Origin: Neisseriaceae bacterium
GTDB taxonomy: Bacteria; Pseudomonadota; Gammaproteobacteria; Burkholderiales; UBA11063
NCBI GenBank assembly: GCA_003962895.1
Contig: RXKI01000042.1
Coordinates: 1 to 52,929, forward strand
Length of the DNA stretch: 52,929 nt
Direction: 5' to 3'
This document shows, in pieces, positions 42,299 to 50,220 of the stretch; within the stretch, counting starts at the first letter, position 1; every line of letters starts with the position of its first letter. A program made the position numbers and the translations under genes. The notes under the pieces are model-generated. The model had not been told where the DNA came from and searched no databases. It saw nothing but the letters and a program-made list of their open reading frames with translations.

Positions 42299-42706
42299 AT
42301 GACTAGAATCAATGTTGGAATAAACCCAAAAGAACTTCCAAATAAGCTATTATTAGCAGAACATAGAGAAATAACTAGAATTCCAAATACAATAGCTTCT
42401 GGGAAGGCGATTCTAGGAAACTATTCAAATAAATTTAAGCTAGGCGAAGGTCATGTAAAATTCTTTTACGACAAAGTTTTATATCTTTTTAAAAGATATT
42501 CTGCTTTGTATCAAGAATGTATTCATCGAGGGTTTGAAGTCACAGATAAATCTTCTGCTTTCGACAAAGAAAAAATAAGTGAAGAATTATGGCAAGATTA
42601 TAAAGAACAAGAACAAGATAGAAAAATATTAATAGAGAGAATAGAATCAAAAGGATTTAAACTTATCCCCAATGAAATTCAACAAGAAAAAAGTAAAAAT
42701 GGCTAA
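42299..42706 (+). CDS. denV: Pyrimidine-dimer DNA glycosylase (T4 endonuclease V)
   Basis: 135 residues, close to T4 DenV. The start MTRINVGINPKEL parallels T4 MTRINLTL, with Thr2 as catalytic nucleophile. Glu24 in LLAEHREITRIP corresponds to T4 Glu23. GEGHVKFFYDKVLYLFKRY matches the T4 GAGHVTFFYDK segment, followed by ECIHRGFEV. It removes UV-induced pyrimidine dimers by glycosylase/AP-lyase action. The tail differs from T4. The phage probably infects a host exposed to light. The stop overlaps the next gene by 8 bases. Confidence 0.94.
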   Translation: MTRINVGINPKELPNKLLLAEHREITRIPNTIASGKAILGNYSNKFKLGEGHVKFFYDKVLYLFKRYSALYQECIHRGFEVTDKSSAFDKEKISEELWQDYKEQEQDRKILIERIESKGFKLIPNEIQQEKSKNG

Positions 42707-42938
42707 CAAGTATTCCATTGTAGTTTCTTACAAAGGGCATAATTTAGACAAAGACAAAATAATCGAAAGGCTTTCTCCTCAAGAAAGGTCTGGCTCTGGT
42801 TTTTGTCTATTTGATGGTAGACGGGATATTTCTTTTTCGGTGAAAACAGAAATGACTTTAAAAGATAAAATCAAAGAGTTTAGAAAACTTGCAAAAGAAC
42901 AAAAAATCAGAGTAAAAGTTGAAGGATATAAACTATGA
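42699..42938 (+). CDS. Small hypothetical protein
   Basis: 79 residues from ATG 42699; the longer frame from 42672 runs inside denV and is not favoured. It overlaps the denV stop by 8 bases, so translation is likely coupled. It reads as one alpha/beta domain (YSIVVSYKGHNLDKDKIIERL, IRVKVEGYKL). No motif is recognised. It may assist repair only by position. Confidence 0.6.
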   Translation: MANKYSIVVSYKGHNLDKDKIIERLSPQERSGSGFCLFDGRRDISFSVKTEMTLKDKIKEFRKLAKEQKIRVKVEGYKL

Positions 42939-42998
42939 AACTGATTTACGGATCAAGTTTTTGTAGTACAATCTTTTCGACCCATAAAAGGAGATATA

Positions 42999-44276
42999 AT
43001 GCAAGCCACTACGCAAAACACTTTGTTTATTCCAGAAAAAATCAAAGTCGGTTATCAGAACAGAAGAGATACTTATAACGGCAAACTTGCTTACGTGATC
43101 TATTATGATAAAAAAGGGGTTTTGAGAAAAGAGACATCTTGGACTTCATGGAGAGATAAAAAGATAGAAGCCCAAGACTTTGAAAACGAACCCACTGAAG
43201 GCTTTGTTCTAAATAAAAAAGCAGGTGGCGGCAGCTATGGGTGGCACGCAAGAAACTCTTGGATTAGAGTTTATGATCCAAGAGGTTTCGAATTTGAAAT
43301 CAGCGTTTCAAATCTCATGTTTATTTTAGAGAACAACGATTGTTCCAAAGGCAAAGGATTAGAAGGGAAATTCGTTTATTCATGGTGTGGAGGAGATTTA
43401 GTCCTTTTGCCAGTCAACTCTCCAGATTACAAATCTTCTTCAGAATTTACAGATTTAAAAACAAAAAGCATTAAAAAGAAAGATTTAAAGGTAGGATTTT
43501 CTTACAAAACAAAGAAAACAGAAAATTGCATCTTTCTTGGCGAGATGAATAAAAATAGATTAAATTATGAAAAAATCTTTGGAAATGTTTTAGTGTTTCT
43601 AAACACTGACACAAAGGAATATCTTTATTTTAAAGATGTTTCTAAAATTGCAGTTTGTTGCTCAGAAGCTCCTGTTGAAAATTACCAAGAGCTAGTTTCT
43701 GATTATATGAGTTCAAAAAATTATAAAAAACCTGTGGGGTTTTTAATTAAAAAAATAAGTCGCACCAAATTAAAACAATCTATTATGAGCAAAGTAATCA
43801 ACGATAATCTTTATTTGGGTTGGGCGGAAAACAGATTTCATGGAAAAGAAGAATTTAAAGAATATATTGAAGAAAGATTATGCAAAGAATTTTTAGTTGA
43901 AGCAAAAAATGTAGATGGAGATTTTTATCTAGTAGTATGGAGAAAAGAGAAAAAATCTTGGGAAAAAGATATTTTTAAATTTGAACTATCTGACGCCATT
44001 GTCAGTAAATTAAGGTTTGATAATAGCTACAAAATTCCAAGAAAAACTTATGATTACACTGCGTGGAGGCAAGTTGACGTTCCTATAGACCAAGTGCAAG
44101 CAAAAATGGATTTAATTTTGCAAAAATCAAATAAAGAAGATGTAAACGAAGACGCCTGCACTTGTTTATATTTAAAATATAATGATGGATCAGAAGAAGA
44201 TATTCTTTCTTGTTTCACAGAAGAAGAAGACCAAAAAGTTTTTAACAAAATCAAAAAGGAAATTGCAAATGTCTGA
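42999..44276 (+). CDS. Large hypothetical protein
   Basis: 425 residues, AAAGGAG before the ATG. The N-terminus is a beta-rich domain with PEKIKVGYQNRRDTYNGKLAYVIYYD and a Gly/Trp loop KAGGGSYGWHARNSW. The middle (VGFSYKTKKTENCIFLGEM, VLVFLNTDTKEYLYFKDV) repeats a similar strand pattern, suggesting an internal duplication of small barrel domains. The C-terminus is charged helix. I cannot name a family. It starts a chain of overlapping genes through to 45725. Confidence 0.65.
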   Translation: MQATTQNTLFIPEKIKVGYQNRRDTYNGKLAYVIYYDKKGVLRKETSWTSWRDKKIEAQDFENEPTEGFVLNKKAGGGSYGWHARNSWIRVYDPRGFEFEISVSNLMFILENNDCSKGKGLEGKFVYSWCGGDLVLLPVNSPDYKSSSEFTDLKTKSIKKKDLKVGFSYKTKKTENCIFLGEMNKNRLNYEKIFGNVLVFLNTDTKEYLYFKDVSKIAVCCSEAPVENYQELVSDYMSSKNYKKPVGFLIKKISRTKLKQSIMSKVINDNLYLGWAENRFHGKEEFKEYIEERLCKEFLVEAKNVDGDFYLVVWRKEKKSWEKDIFKFELSDAIVSKLRFDNSYKIPRKTYDYTAWRQVDVPIDQVQAKMDLILQKSNKEDVNEDACTCLYLKYNDGSEEDILSCFTEEEDQKVFNKIKKEIANV

Positions 44277-44724
44277 AAACAAAAGCGACAAAAAAATTCT
44301 TGCTCTTCTTGAAGAAATCAAGAGCCAAACAGAAGAAATTTCCAAGGCTGAGTCAAGACCCGTTTGGAAGACTACTTGTAGATTTTCTGTCGACGGTCCA
44401 GATACTCAGGGTGGAGAATTGAATCTTCATGTGGAAAACAATATCTCCAAACTTATTTATATCGCCTCTTTCTTGAGAGAAAAAGAAAGAGCTTATAACG
44501 AAACATCAAAATTGCTAAAAGTTTTAAAGGCTCCAGCATTTATGTGGGGTGGATTTCCAGTCTCAGATTGGCTTGAAGACATCCAAACTAAAATCAACAA
44601 AGTACAGATTAACGAAAAGAAAAAGAAGCTCGATTCTTTACAAAAACGTCTTGTTCAGATTACAAGCCAAGAGTTAAAAGCAAAGATGGAACTTGACTTA
44701 ATTGAAGAAGAACTAAACCAATAA
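44269..44724 (+). CDS. Coiled-coil hypothetical protein
   Basis: 151 residues from ATG 44269, which overlaps the previous stop by 8 bases and has AAAAGGAAA upstream; the longer frame from 44182 lies inside the previous gene. It is helical at both ends (KKILALLEEIKSQTEEI, KKKLDSLQKRLVQI) around a short domain with WKTTCRFSVDG and APAFMWGGFPVSDWLED. The function is unknown. Confidence 0.65.
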   Translation: MSENKSDKKILALLEEIKSQTEEISKAESRPVWKTTCRFSVDGPDTQGGELNLHVENNISKLIYIASFLREKERAYNETSKLLKVLKAPAFMWGGFPVSDWLEDIQTKINKVQINEKKKKLDSLQKRLVQITSQELKAKMELDLIEEELNQ

Positions 44725-44726
44725 TA

Positions 44727-45107
44727 ATGAAAACAGAACTGGCAGATATTTATGAAAACCTAGAATATTATGAAAAAATTGAAAATAGAATATATTTAAT
44801 TGGGATGCTTGCCAGTTCTATTTTTTTCTTCTTATTGTCTTTTGATGTAATTTCCATACGAGAGCATGGAACACTGAAGCATGGTTTTTTTGTAAAAGCG
44901 TTTTTCCCTTATCTTTTTTCTATGGTTTTTTTCGTACTTGCATTTTCTTTAAGAATAATGAATTTGCAAACAGTCCATTCATTGAAAAAAATAAAGATAA
45001 AAAAAGAATATTTGTGGAAAAAGATTATATTTGCTTTTTCTCTTTTTTATTTAAAACTTACATTTTCAATTTTAACAATTCAATTGATTCATGAAATTAT
45101 AAAATGA
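44727..45107 (+). CDS. Small membrane protein
   Basis: 126 residues, 2 bases after the preceding stop. Three hydrophobic segments are visible: YLIGMLASSIFFFLLSF (about 24-40), FPYLFSMVFFVLAFSL (about 60-75) and IIFAFSLFYLKLTFSILTIQL (about 100-120), with basic residues between. It is probably an inner-membrane protein. It overlaps the next gene by 4 bases (ATGA). No holin hallmark decides a lysis role. Confidence 0.65.
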   Translation: MKTELADIYENLEYYEKIENRIYLIGMLASSIFFFLLSFDVISIREHGTLKHGFFVKAFFPYLFSMVFFVLAFSLRIMNLQTVHSLKKIKIKKEYLWKKIIFAFSLFYLKLTFSILTIQLIHEIIK

Positions 45108-45385
45108 ACAATCTTTTAGTCATGAATGGAGAAATAACAGAAATAACAAAAGAAGGAGTTATTGTCGCTTTAAGTGAAGTTGACAAGAATCGTCCATTAG
45201 AAATAATGGAAATTAAAAAAAGCTGTTTCAAGAAAGAAGATTTAGATATAATTTACGAAGGACTTCCTTTGACCATTTCAGTAGTAGAAAACAATATAAA
45301 TGGAACCATTAAAGGTGAGTTTAAAATAAAATTACATTACACACAAGCAGACCTTGAATTAAAAAAGCTAAAAGAAAATGTCTAA
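45104..45385 (+). CDS. Small hypothetical protein
   Basis: 93 residues, coupled to the membrane-protein gene by ATGA and to the HNH gene by an 8-base overlap. Predicted strands (LLVMNGEITEITKEGVIVALSEV, LPLTISVVENNINGTIKGEFKI) suggest a small beta barrel with an acidic surface. No family is recognised. Confidence 0.6.
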   Translation: MNNLLVMNGEITEITKEGVIVALSEVDKNRPLEIMEIKKSCFKKEDLDIIYEGLPLTISVVENNINGTIKGEFKIKLHYTQADLELKKLKENV

Positions 45386-45725
45386 AGAAAAGAAATCTAT
45401 TCGAGCTACTTTTCGAAAAAAAGTCTTTGAAAGAGACAAATATAAATGTAGATGCTGTGGAATTAAAGGAAAAGATAGAAACGAAAGCTGTGAAGAAATT
45501 CTAGAAGATTTAGATGCTCATCACATTAAAAATCGGTCACAAATGCCCAATGGAGGATATGTAAAAGAAAATGGAATATCCTTGTGCAACAATTGTCATG
45601 AAAAAGCAGAACAATTTTGGAAAACAGGAATTGCATTTGAAGGCTATTCCCCAGAAGATTTATATCGTCTAATTGGCTCAAGCGAAGAAAAAGCTATTAA
45701 GAAAAGTCTTGATCTTCAAACTTAA
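45378..45725 (+). CDS. HNH endonuclease
   Basis: 115 residues. The HNH core is readable: FERDKYKCRCCG with Cys24-x2-Cys27, the catalytic LDAHHIKNRS with His48-His49, the Asn in KENGISLCNNCHEKAE, and a second zinc pair Cys70-x2-Cys73 followed by His. The small size and basic N-terminus are typical of free-standing phage HNH nucleases, which may home or act in packaging. It sits at the end of a gene chain and overlaps the convergent gene at 45697 by 29 bases. Confidence 0.88.
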   Translation: MSKEKKSIRATFRKKVFERDKYKCRCCGIKGKDRNESCEEILEDLDAHHIKNRSQMPNGGYVKENGISLCNNCHEKAEQFWKTGIAFEGYSPEDLYRLIGSSEEKAIKKSLDLQT

Positions 45726-46014
45726 TTCCAAGTATATCTCCAACTTTTTGAACTTCTTCCGCTATAGCCTCTATATCTTTTGCATATAATTTTATGTAGT
45801 TTGGAGTCATATTCATTCCAAAAGGAGGAGAAGAAATGTTGAAATTTCCAATTTCTTCTTCTTTATTTATACTAACATAAACACAGCCTTGTTGACACGG
45901 CAAATAAAATATCTTTGTAAAAATGTCGCCTCTATCCATCCACCCTACGGGCAGTCTAATTTTTTTATCATTATTATCAAGTTCCTCTTTTACTTCCTTT
46001 TCTTTTTTCTTCAT
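45697..46014 (-). CDS. Small hypothetical protein
   Basis: 105 residues, ATG 46014 with AGGAAAT upstream. A charged N-terminus (MKKKEKEVKEELDNNDKK) precedes a small beta domain with LPCQQGCVYVSINKEEE and a C-terminal helix (DIEAIAEEVQKVGDIL). No family is recognised. It overlaps the convergent HNH gene end by 29 bases. Confidence 0.55.
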   Translation of the reverse strand: MKKKEKEVKEELDNNDKKIRLPVGWMDRGDIFTKIFYLPCQQGCVYVSINKEEEIGNFNISSPPFGMNMTPNYIKLYAKDIEAIAEEVQKVGDILGIKFEDQDFS

Positions 46015-46140
46015 AATTTCCTAATCTCCTGCATGCAAGCAGTTTAGCAAAGGATAAAAATAATCCTAATTTATTGTAGTACAGAAAAAACAAAAACTAT
46101 CATAAATATTATACATTTAAAAAATAATTTCAGGAAATCT

Positions 46141-46845
46141 ATGCTTCTCGCTGCTGATACAAAAAAAGATCAAATATTGGTCTGCTTGCCGACATATCAC
46201 TCTCCAAAAGAATGGTTAGAAAGAGCAATAGATTCAGTTTCAAACCAAACTTATACAAATTTTGAATGTTGGATCGTAAAAGACGGATGTAAACAAGCAT
46301 GCAGTTATTCTCCTAATTTTTCTGAAAATGCATGTTTAGAATGTCCAATTTGTGAAGAAACAAAAATATTTTGCCAAGAAAAAATAAGAAAAGATAAAAG
46401 ATTTAAATTTTTTTCTATGCCAATAAATTTTGGAGCGGCGGGTTGGGGACCGAGAAATTTTATTATTTCTAATACAGATCAAGATTACATAGCATATTTA
46501 GATGATGACAATTGGTACGAACCAGATCATTTAAAATGTTTATTTAATTCTATTAAAAAAACAAATAGCGATATGGCTTACACTGGAACTAATGTATTCG
46601 ATAAAAATCATAATTTAATAGAAACAAGAATTCATAATTCTATTCCAAAAAAAGGTTATATAGACACATCAGAAATAATGCACAAAAGAAAATTAATAGA
46701 AAGATTTGGTGGTTGGAGATATGTAGAAAAATGCAATGATTGGGATATAATAGAAAGATGGCTTCCAGATTTAAGTTGGAGCCATACAAATAAAGTTACT
46801 TTAAATTTCTATTTGAGGGAAAATTGCGGGATACATCGTCAATAA
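46141..46845 (+). CDS. Glycosyltransferase family 2
   Basis: 234 residues. GT2 signature parts are QILVCLPTYHSPKEWLERAIDSV at the start, QTYTNFECWIVKDG, and DYIAYLDDDNWYEPDHLKCL with the Asp-Asp-Asp metal site. WDIIERWLPDL follows as the acceptor-side motif. A Cys cluster (about residues 52-80, CLECPICEE) interrupts the usual spacing and could bind zinc. It is cytoplasmic. The next gene begins inside its 3' end, so glycan transfer and the ANL-type enzyme probably work together. Confidence 0.88.
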   Translation: MLLAADTKKDQILVCLPTYHSPKEWLERAIDSVSNQTYTNFECWIVKDGCKQACSYSPNFSENACLECPICEETKIFCQEKIRKDKRFKFFSMPINFGAAGWGPRNFIISNTDQDYIAYLDDDNWYEPDHLKCLFNSIKKTNSDMAYTGTNVFDKNHNLIETRIHNSIPKKGYIDTSEIMHKRKLIERFGGWRYVEKCNDWDIIERWLPDLSWSHTNKVTLNFYLRENCGIHRQ

Positions 46846-48047
46846 ACAATGAAATAATTACTTTTTTAAATAAATGGGAAAACACTCCCCTGCCATCAAA
46901 AGAATTAGTTTTTGAATATACTTTAATAGCAAAAAATTTGATGTTTGCCGAAATAGAGTTAATCAAAAGAACTACTTCTTTAATGTCAAAAAATATAAAA
47001 AATTGGGCTTTAGAAAATAGTCCTATTTACAAAAAAGAAAAAGAATATTTTTCCAAAGAAGACCTTGAAAACAAAAATATTTGGTATGTAGAAAATATGC
47101 GAGAAGAATCGCAACCAATGGCGACTAGCGGAAGCACAACAGGAAATAAATTTAAATACCTAAGATGGGATCGCTTTTTAAAATTCATAGAAGGCGATAA
47201 TCATTATGATCTAATTTTAGAAGAATTTAAAATAAAAAAACCAAAAGTAGCCGATTTTTCTCAAAATGCTTTTATAAAAGAAAAATCTATTCAAAAAATA
47301 CAAACAGATAACTTTATGCAACATCATGGTTTTCACATGGAGGCAGAGGTATTTTATGTTTCTAGAACAAAAGAATATTTTGAAAATCAAAATAAATTCT
47401 TTGATGAAATATTAGACTTTTTTGAAGAAAATCCTGTTGATGTTTTTTTAACTTCTGGTCCGACTATAAACTCAATAGTGCATCATTTAAAAAGAAGAGG
47501 GAAATTCAAAAAAATAACTAATCTACTAAGTAATACATGCGAATATTTAATTAAATCAGATGCTAAATTTTTAAAAGATAACAATGTAATTGAAAATTGT
47601 TGCGATCACATGAAATGTTGGGATGGAGGGGCAGGATTTTTTACTTGCCAACATGGGACTTATCATTTAATGGACAATTTATCTTTTTGTAAAGAGATTG
47701 ACACAAAACTAATTTGTACAGATTATTTTTCTTTTCCATCTCCATTTGTTTCTTATTGGAATGGAGATTATTGCAAAATAAATAATAATTATAATCGATG
47801 TCTATGCGGAAGAGCTTTTAGACCATTTCTTTTCTTGCAAAATAGACCCTTTTCAATAAAAGGTAAGTGTATTTCTGAGTTTCAAGAAAAGATAAAAAAA
47901 TCAGGAATAAATGGAATAAAACAAATGAAATGTGGGGTGTCAAAAATTGAAGTAGTTTGTAAATGGGAACTAAATAAAAAAGAAAAAGAAACTATTATTA
48001 GTATAATGAGTGATTTTGAAATAGGCTTTATAGTCGAAGGAATATAA
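46824..48047 (+). CDS. Adenylate-forming (PaaK/CapK-like) enzyme
   Basis: 407 residues. A TTG start at 46824 is chosen because GAGGG lies 5 bases upstream; no nearby ATG is in frame. The phosphate loop is MATSGSTTGNKFKY near residue 95. Later segments, CWDGGAGFFTCQHG, ICTDYF and CGRAFRPFLFLQNRPFSIKGK, follow the order of phenylacetate-CoA ligase/CapK-type ANL enzymes, with the typical Arg-x5-Gly-Lys hinge. It would activate a carboxylic acid with ATP. Together with GT2 it may attach an acyl or amino group to a glycan. It overlaps both neighbours, so one operon. Confidence 0.72.
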   Translation: MRDTSSINNEIITFLNKWENTPLPSKELVFEYTLIAKNLMFAEIELIKRTTSLMSKNIKNWALENSPIYKKEKEYFSKEDLENKNIWYVENMREESQPMATSGSTTGNKFKYLRWDRFLKFIEGDNHYDLILEEFKIKKPKVADFSQNAFIKEKSIQKIQTDNFMQHHGFHMEAEVFYVSRTKEYFENQNKFFDEILDFFEENPVDVFLTSGPTINSIVHHLKRRGKFKKITNLLSNTCEYLIKSDAKFLKDNNVIENCCDHMKCWDGGAGFFTCQHGTYHLMDNLSFCKEIDTKLICTDYFSFPSPFVSYWNGDYCKINNNYNRCLCGRAFRPFLFLQNRPFSIKGKCISEFQEKIKKSGINGIKQMKCGVSKIEVVCKWELNKKEKETIISIMSDFEIGFIVEGI

Positions 48048-48943
48048 TGAGCGAAGAAAATTATGAATTTAATGAATTGTTTTCTTTCAATCCCCCGCCA
48101 CCAGAAGATAATTTAATTTGGAGTTTAGCAAAAAATGGCTGTGATGGGTATTGCACCTCTGTATGGCAGAAGTATGATCCTCCAATAAGTTTTGGTGGAC
48201 CTCTTATATACGGGCAATGGATAAATATACAAAATCATTGTACAACATTCTGGTGCTATTGTGTTCCTGACTCTGGGCAAGTGTATGGTGAAGTACCCGC
48301 TCCAGAAAATCGAGTAGATGGACAAACATATACCACTTCTTGTTTTTGTTTAGCAAGTGGAACAAAAATAAATCTAAGAGATAAAAAAGTTAAAAATATA
48401 GAAGAAATATCCTATGAAGATGAACTTCTTGTTTGGAATTTTGATGAGGGAAAATTTGATTACGCAAAACCTTTGTGGATAAAGAAAAAAGAAACAACAA
48501 ATAAATATATTTTGTTAAAATTTAGTGATGGATCAATTTTAAAAACTATAGATCAGCACAGAATATTCAATAAACAAAAGAAAATGTTCACTTATCCAAT
48601 GACTAATTATACCCCAATTGGGACTATTTCATTCAATAATCAAGGAGAAGAAATAAAATTAATTAGCAAGGAATATGTAGAAGAAGAAGTTGATTTTTAC
48701 AATGTGATTACAGAACATCACATCAATTTGTTTTCAAATAATATTTTAACATCTTGTAGATTCAATAATTTATATCCTATTGAAAATATGAAATTTGTAA
48801 AAGAAGAAAGAAAAAAACAAGAAAGAAAAAACTTCAACATAAATGACAAATATTTTCATGGCTTGAGAATTGAAGAACAACAATATTCTTCAAAAGATGT
48901 TGAAATTTATATCAACAGGTTGGAATCAGCTAAGATCGAATAA
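48047..48943 (+). CDS. Hint-domain autoprocessing protein (hedgehog-type end)
   Basis: 298 residues; ATG overlaps the previous stop by one base. Residues 1-100 are a Cys-, Trp- and Pro-rich domain (Cys32, 36, 65, 70, 72, 99). From Cys101 a Hint fold follows: CLASGTKINL (block A), ILKTIDQHRIF (block B with Thr-x-x-His), and VDFYNVITEHHINLFSNNILTSCR (block F and end). The end lacks the His-Asn of inteins and instead reads ILTSCR, as in hedgehog Hint domains. So peptide cleavage before Cys101 is expected without splicing. The freed N-domain may be joined to another molecule. Confidence 0.8.
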   Translation: MSEENYEFNELFSFNPPPPEDNLIWSLAKNGCDGYCTSVWQKYDPPISFGGPLIYGQWINIQNHCTTFWCYCVPDSGQVYGEVPAPENRVDGQTYTTSCFCLASGTKINLRDKKVKNIEEISYEDELLVWNFDEGKFDYAKPLWIKKKETTNKYILLKFSDGSILKTIDQHRIFNKQKKMFTYPMTNYTPIGTISFNNQGEEIKLISKEYVEEEVDFYNVITEHHINLFSNNILTSCRFNNLYPIENMKFVKEERKKQERKNFNINDKYFHGLRIEEQQYSSKDVEIYINRLESAKIE

Positions 48944-49352
48944 CCAAAACTGTCCCCAAAAAAATCAAAGAACCGCCTAAAAATAAATTTGTACTAAAGT
49001 TGTTTTGCCAACTAAAAATAGAAGTGAATAAAACAACCCAAACAGGGTAAGAAATTTCAATCACTGCCGACAAAGACGCTCCTCCATGCTTTATTGCATA
49101 GGTTGAGCAAAAAGAACCTAAAAAAGATGATGCGATAGAAATCGCAATCCAAGGTAGAGCTTTTAAAAATTTTTCATCAAAATCTTTTTGAGAAGGCTCA
49201 AAATAGGCAAATATACAAAATCCAATACAACAAATAAAAGAAGAAATGGCAAGATAAGTTTTTACGTTAATATGCTTGACTATCTGTTCTGTAGATGCAT
49301 AACATAACCCCCAAAGGATAGATGTCAAGATTGCCATTGCTAACCAATTCAT
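48930..49352 (-). CDS. Half-length EamA/DMT-type transporter
   Basis: 140 residues with four or five hydrophobic helices (MAILTSILWGLCYASTE, YLAISSFICCIGFCIFAYF, WIAISIASSFLGSFCSTYAIKHGG, PVWVVLFTSIFSW, LFLGGSLIFLGTVLVIRS). The SILWG start, the AIKHGGASLSAVIEISYPVW helix and GGSLIFLG end are EamA-repeat features. One repeat only would need to dimerise, as in SMR-like exporters. It would be an inner-membrane metabolite exporter. It is coupled to the upstream minus gene by ATGA and overlaps the Hint gene by 14 bases. Confidence 0.75.
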   Translation of the reverse strand: MNWLAMAILTSILWGLCYASTEQIVKHINVKTYLAISSFICCIGFCIFAYFEPSQKDFDEKFLKALPWIAISIASSFLGSFCSTYAIKHGGASLSAVIEISYPVWVVLFTSIFSWQNNFSTNLFLGGSLIFLGTVLVIRS

Positions 49353-49585
49353 TTGTACCTTCTAATTCCTCTTTTTTTATCACTTAGACCAAACATGTGA
49401 CCTCTTCTGTAATCTGTGTTGAAGGTCCACTGAAGAGTCCCCGCCCAGGTTTCTTTCTGCCCATCAGTATATCCACACAAAAATTGTTTTGAAAGCTGTT
49501 TTTCATTTGTAGATGTAGTTTTTTGATTGTTATGATACATAACTAGAGAGAAAGCCAAAATCAATAAGATTGTAATCTTTTTCAT
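49349..49585 (-). CDS. Small membrane-anchored protein with GYTDG motif
   Basis: 78 residues. A hydrophobic N-terminus (KITILLILAFSLVMY) is a signal anchor. The rest contains FLCGYTDGQKETWAG and YRRGHMFGLSDKKRG. Similar GY-x-DG ... GY-x-x-G-x-x-DRRR spacing appears in the 147-residue protein at 50221, so the two are probably distant paralogs. It starts the minus-strand unit with the EamA gene (4-base overlap). The function is unknown. Confidence 0.6.
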   Translation of the reverse strand: MKKITILLILAFSLVMYHNNQKTTSTNEKQLSKQFLCGYTDGQKETWAGTLQWTFNTDYRRGHMFGLSDKKRGIRRYK

Positions 49586-49613
49586 ATAATATTTATGTAA
49601 AGGAAGACGTAAA

Positions 49614-49730
49614 ATGGAAGAAGAAGAAACAAAAAAAGAAGAAACAGAAGAAGTTAAACCAATTGTTTTAACTAAAATATTAGAATTAATAGATGGACTA
49701 GTAATAGAAGAATATCAATATGATGAATAA
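49614..49730 (+). CDS. Very small acidic protein (38 aa)
   Basis: A 38-codon frame, ATG 49614, with AGGAAG 7 bases upstream, ends in TAA at 49728-49730, overlapping the next gene's start by 11 bases. The peptide is MEEEETKKEETEE followed by a hydrophobic helix (IVLTKILELIDGLVI). The ribosome site and overlap support translation. The function is unknown. Confidence 0.55.
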   Translation: MEEEETKKEETEEVKPIVLTKILELIDGLVIEEYQYDE

Positions 49731-49941
49731 TATTAGCTTTAAGAAATGGTTTGAAGGATTGATGGTAAGCAAAGGACAGGCTTCCGCTAGTTTATTTAAA
49801 CCTGGTCCGAGGGACGGTAAACACAAACCACATGATGATATAAAAATATGCGGTGCAGGCGGAGGACCAGCACCTTGCAACACAGGTGGAGGAGGAATTT
49901 CAATGCCACAAACTTCAATGCCTCAGAATACAAAAATGTGA
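49720..49941 (+). CDS. Small Gly/Pro-rich protein
   Basis: 73 residues, ATG 49720 or 49723, overlapping the small upstream gene. The N-terminus ISFKKWFEGLM resembles the F-x2-W start of the head-targeting set but lacks the final I/L-x-E. The rest is flexible and Gly/Pro-rich with KICGAGGGPAPCNTGGGG. Two Cys and a His suggest possible metal binding. The function is unknown. Confidence 0.55.
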   Translation: MMNNISFKKWFEGLMVSKGQASASLFKPGPRDGKHKPHDDIKICGAGGGPAPCNTGGGGISMPQTSMPQNTKM

Positions 49942-49944
49942 TTT

Positions 49945-50163
49945 ATGAAAATTGAAGATTTAAAAGGTAAAAATTTAAAGACTTTTTTAAGTTTAATGGA
50001 GACAACTCCTTTAACAACTATTTCAAACGAAGAAGAATATGAATTACTTGAAATGCAACTTAGCATTCTTCTCAACAAAGGAAAGTTAAATAAAGGTGAA
50101 GAATTGTATCTTTTTAACCTAACTGAAATTATTTCTTTATATGATGAGCTTAATCCATTTTAA
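49945..50163 (+). CDS. Small helical protein resembling the N-terminal part of HigA-type antitoxins
   Basis: 72 residues, 3 bases after the preceding stop. The segment TISNEEEYELLEMQLSILLNKG, then GEELYLFNLTEIISLYDE, follows the pattern seen before the helix-turn-helix in HigA-type antitoxins (I-x-x-E-x-[ED]-Y ... L ... YE). The DNA-binding part is missing. No toxin gene is visible beside it. The resemblance is weak. Confidence 0.5.
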   Translation: MKIEDLKGKNLKTFLSLMETTPLTTISNEEEYELLEMQLSILLNKGKLNKGEELYLFNLTEIISLYDELNPF

Positions 50164-50220
50164 AATTAAGCCCAAAAACATAAATAAAATATAAGGATAT
50201 TCTTTTTACATGGAGGTATA

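Noticed and set aside
42250..42306. 18-codon frame (MFEFLRIILHLLKKEKYD) ending over the denV start
   Set aside because: It could be a leader peptide coupled to denV, but it is too short and has only a weak ribosome site, so it is not listed as a gene.
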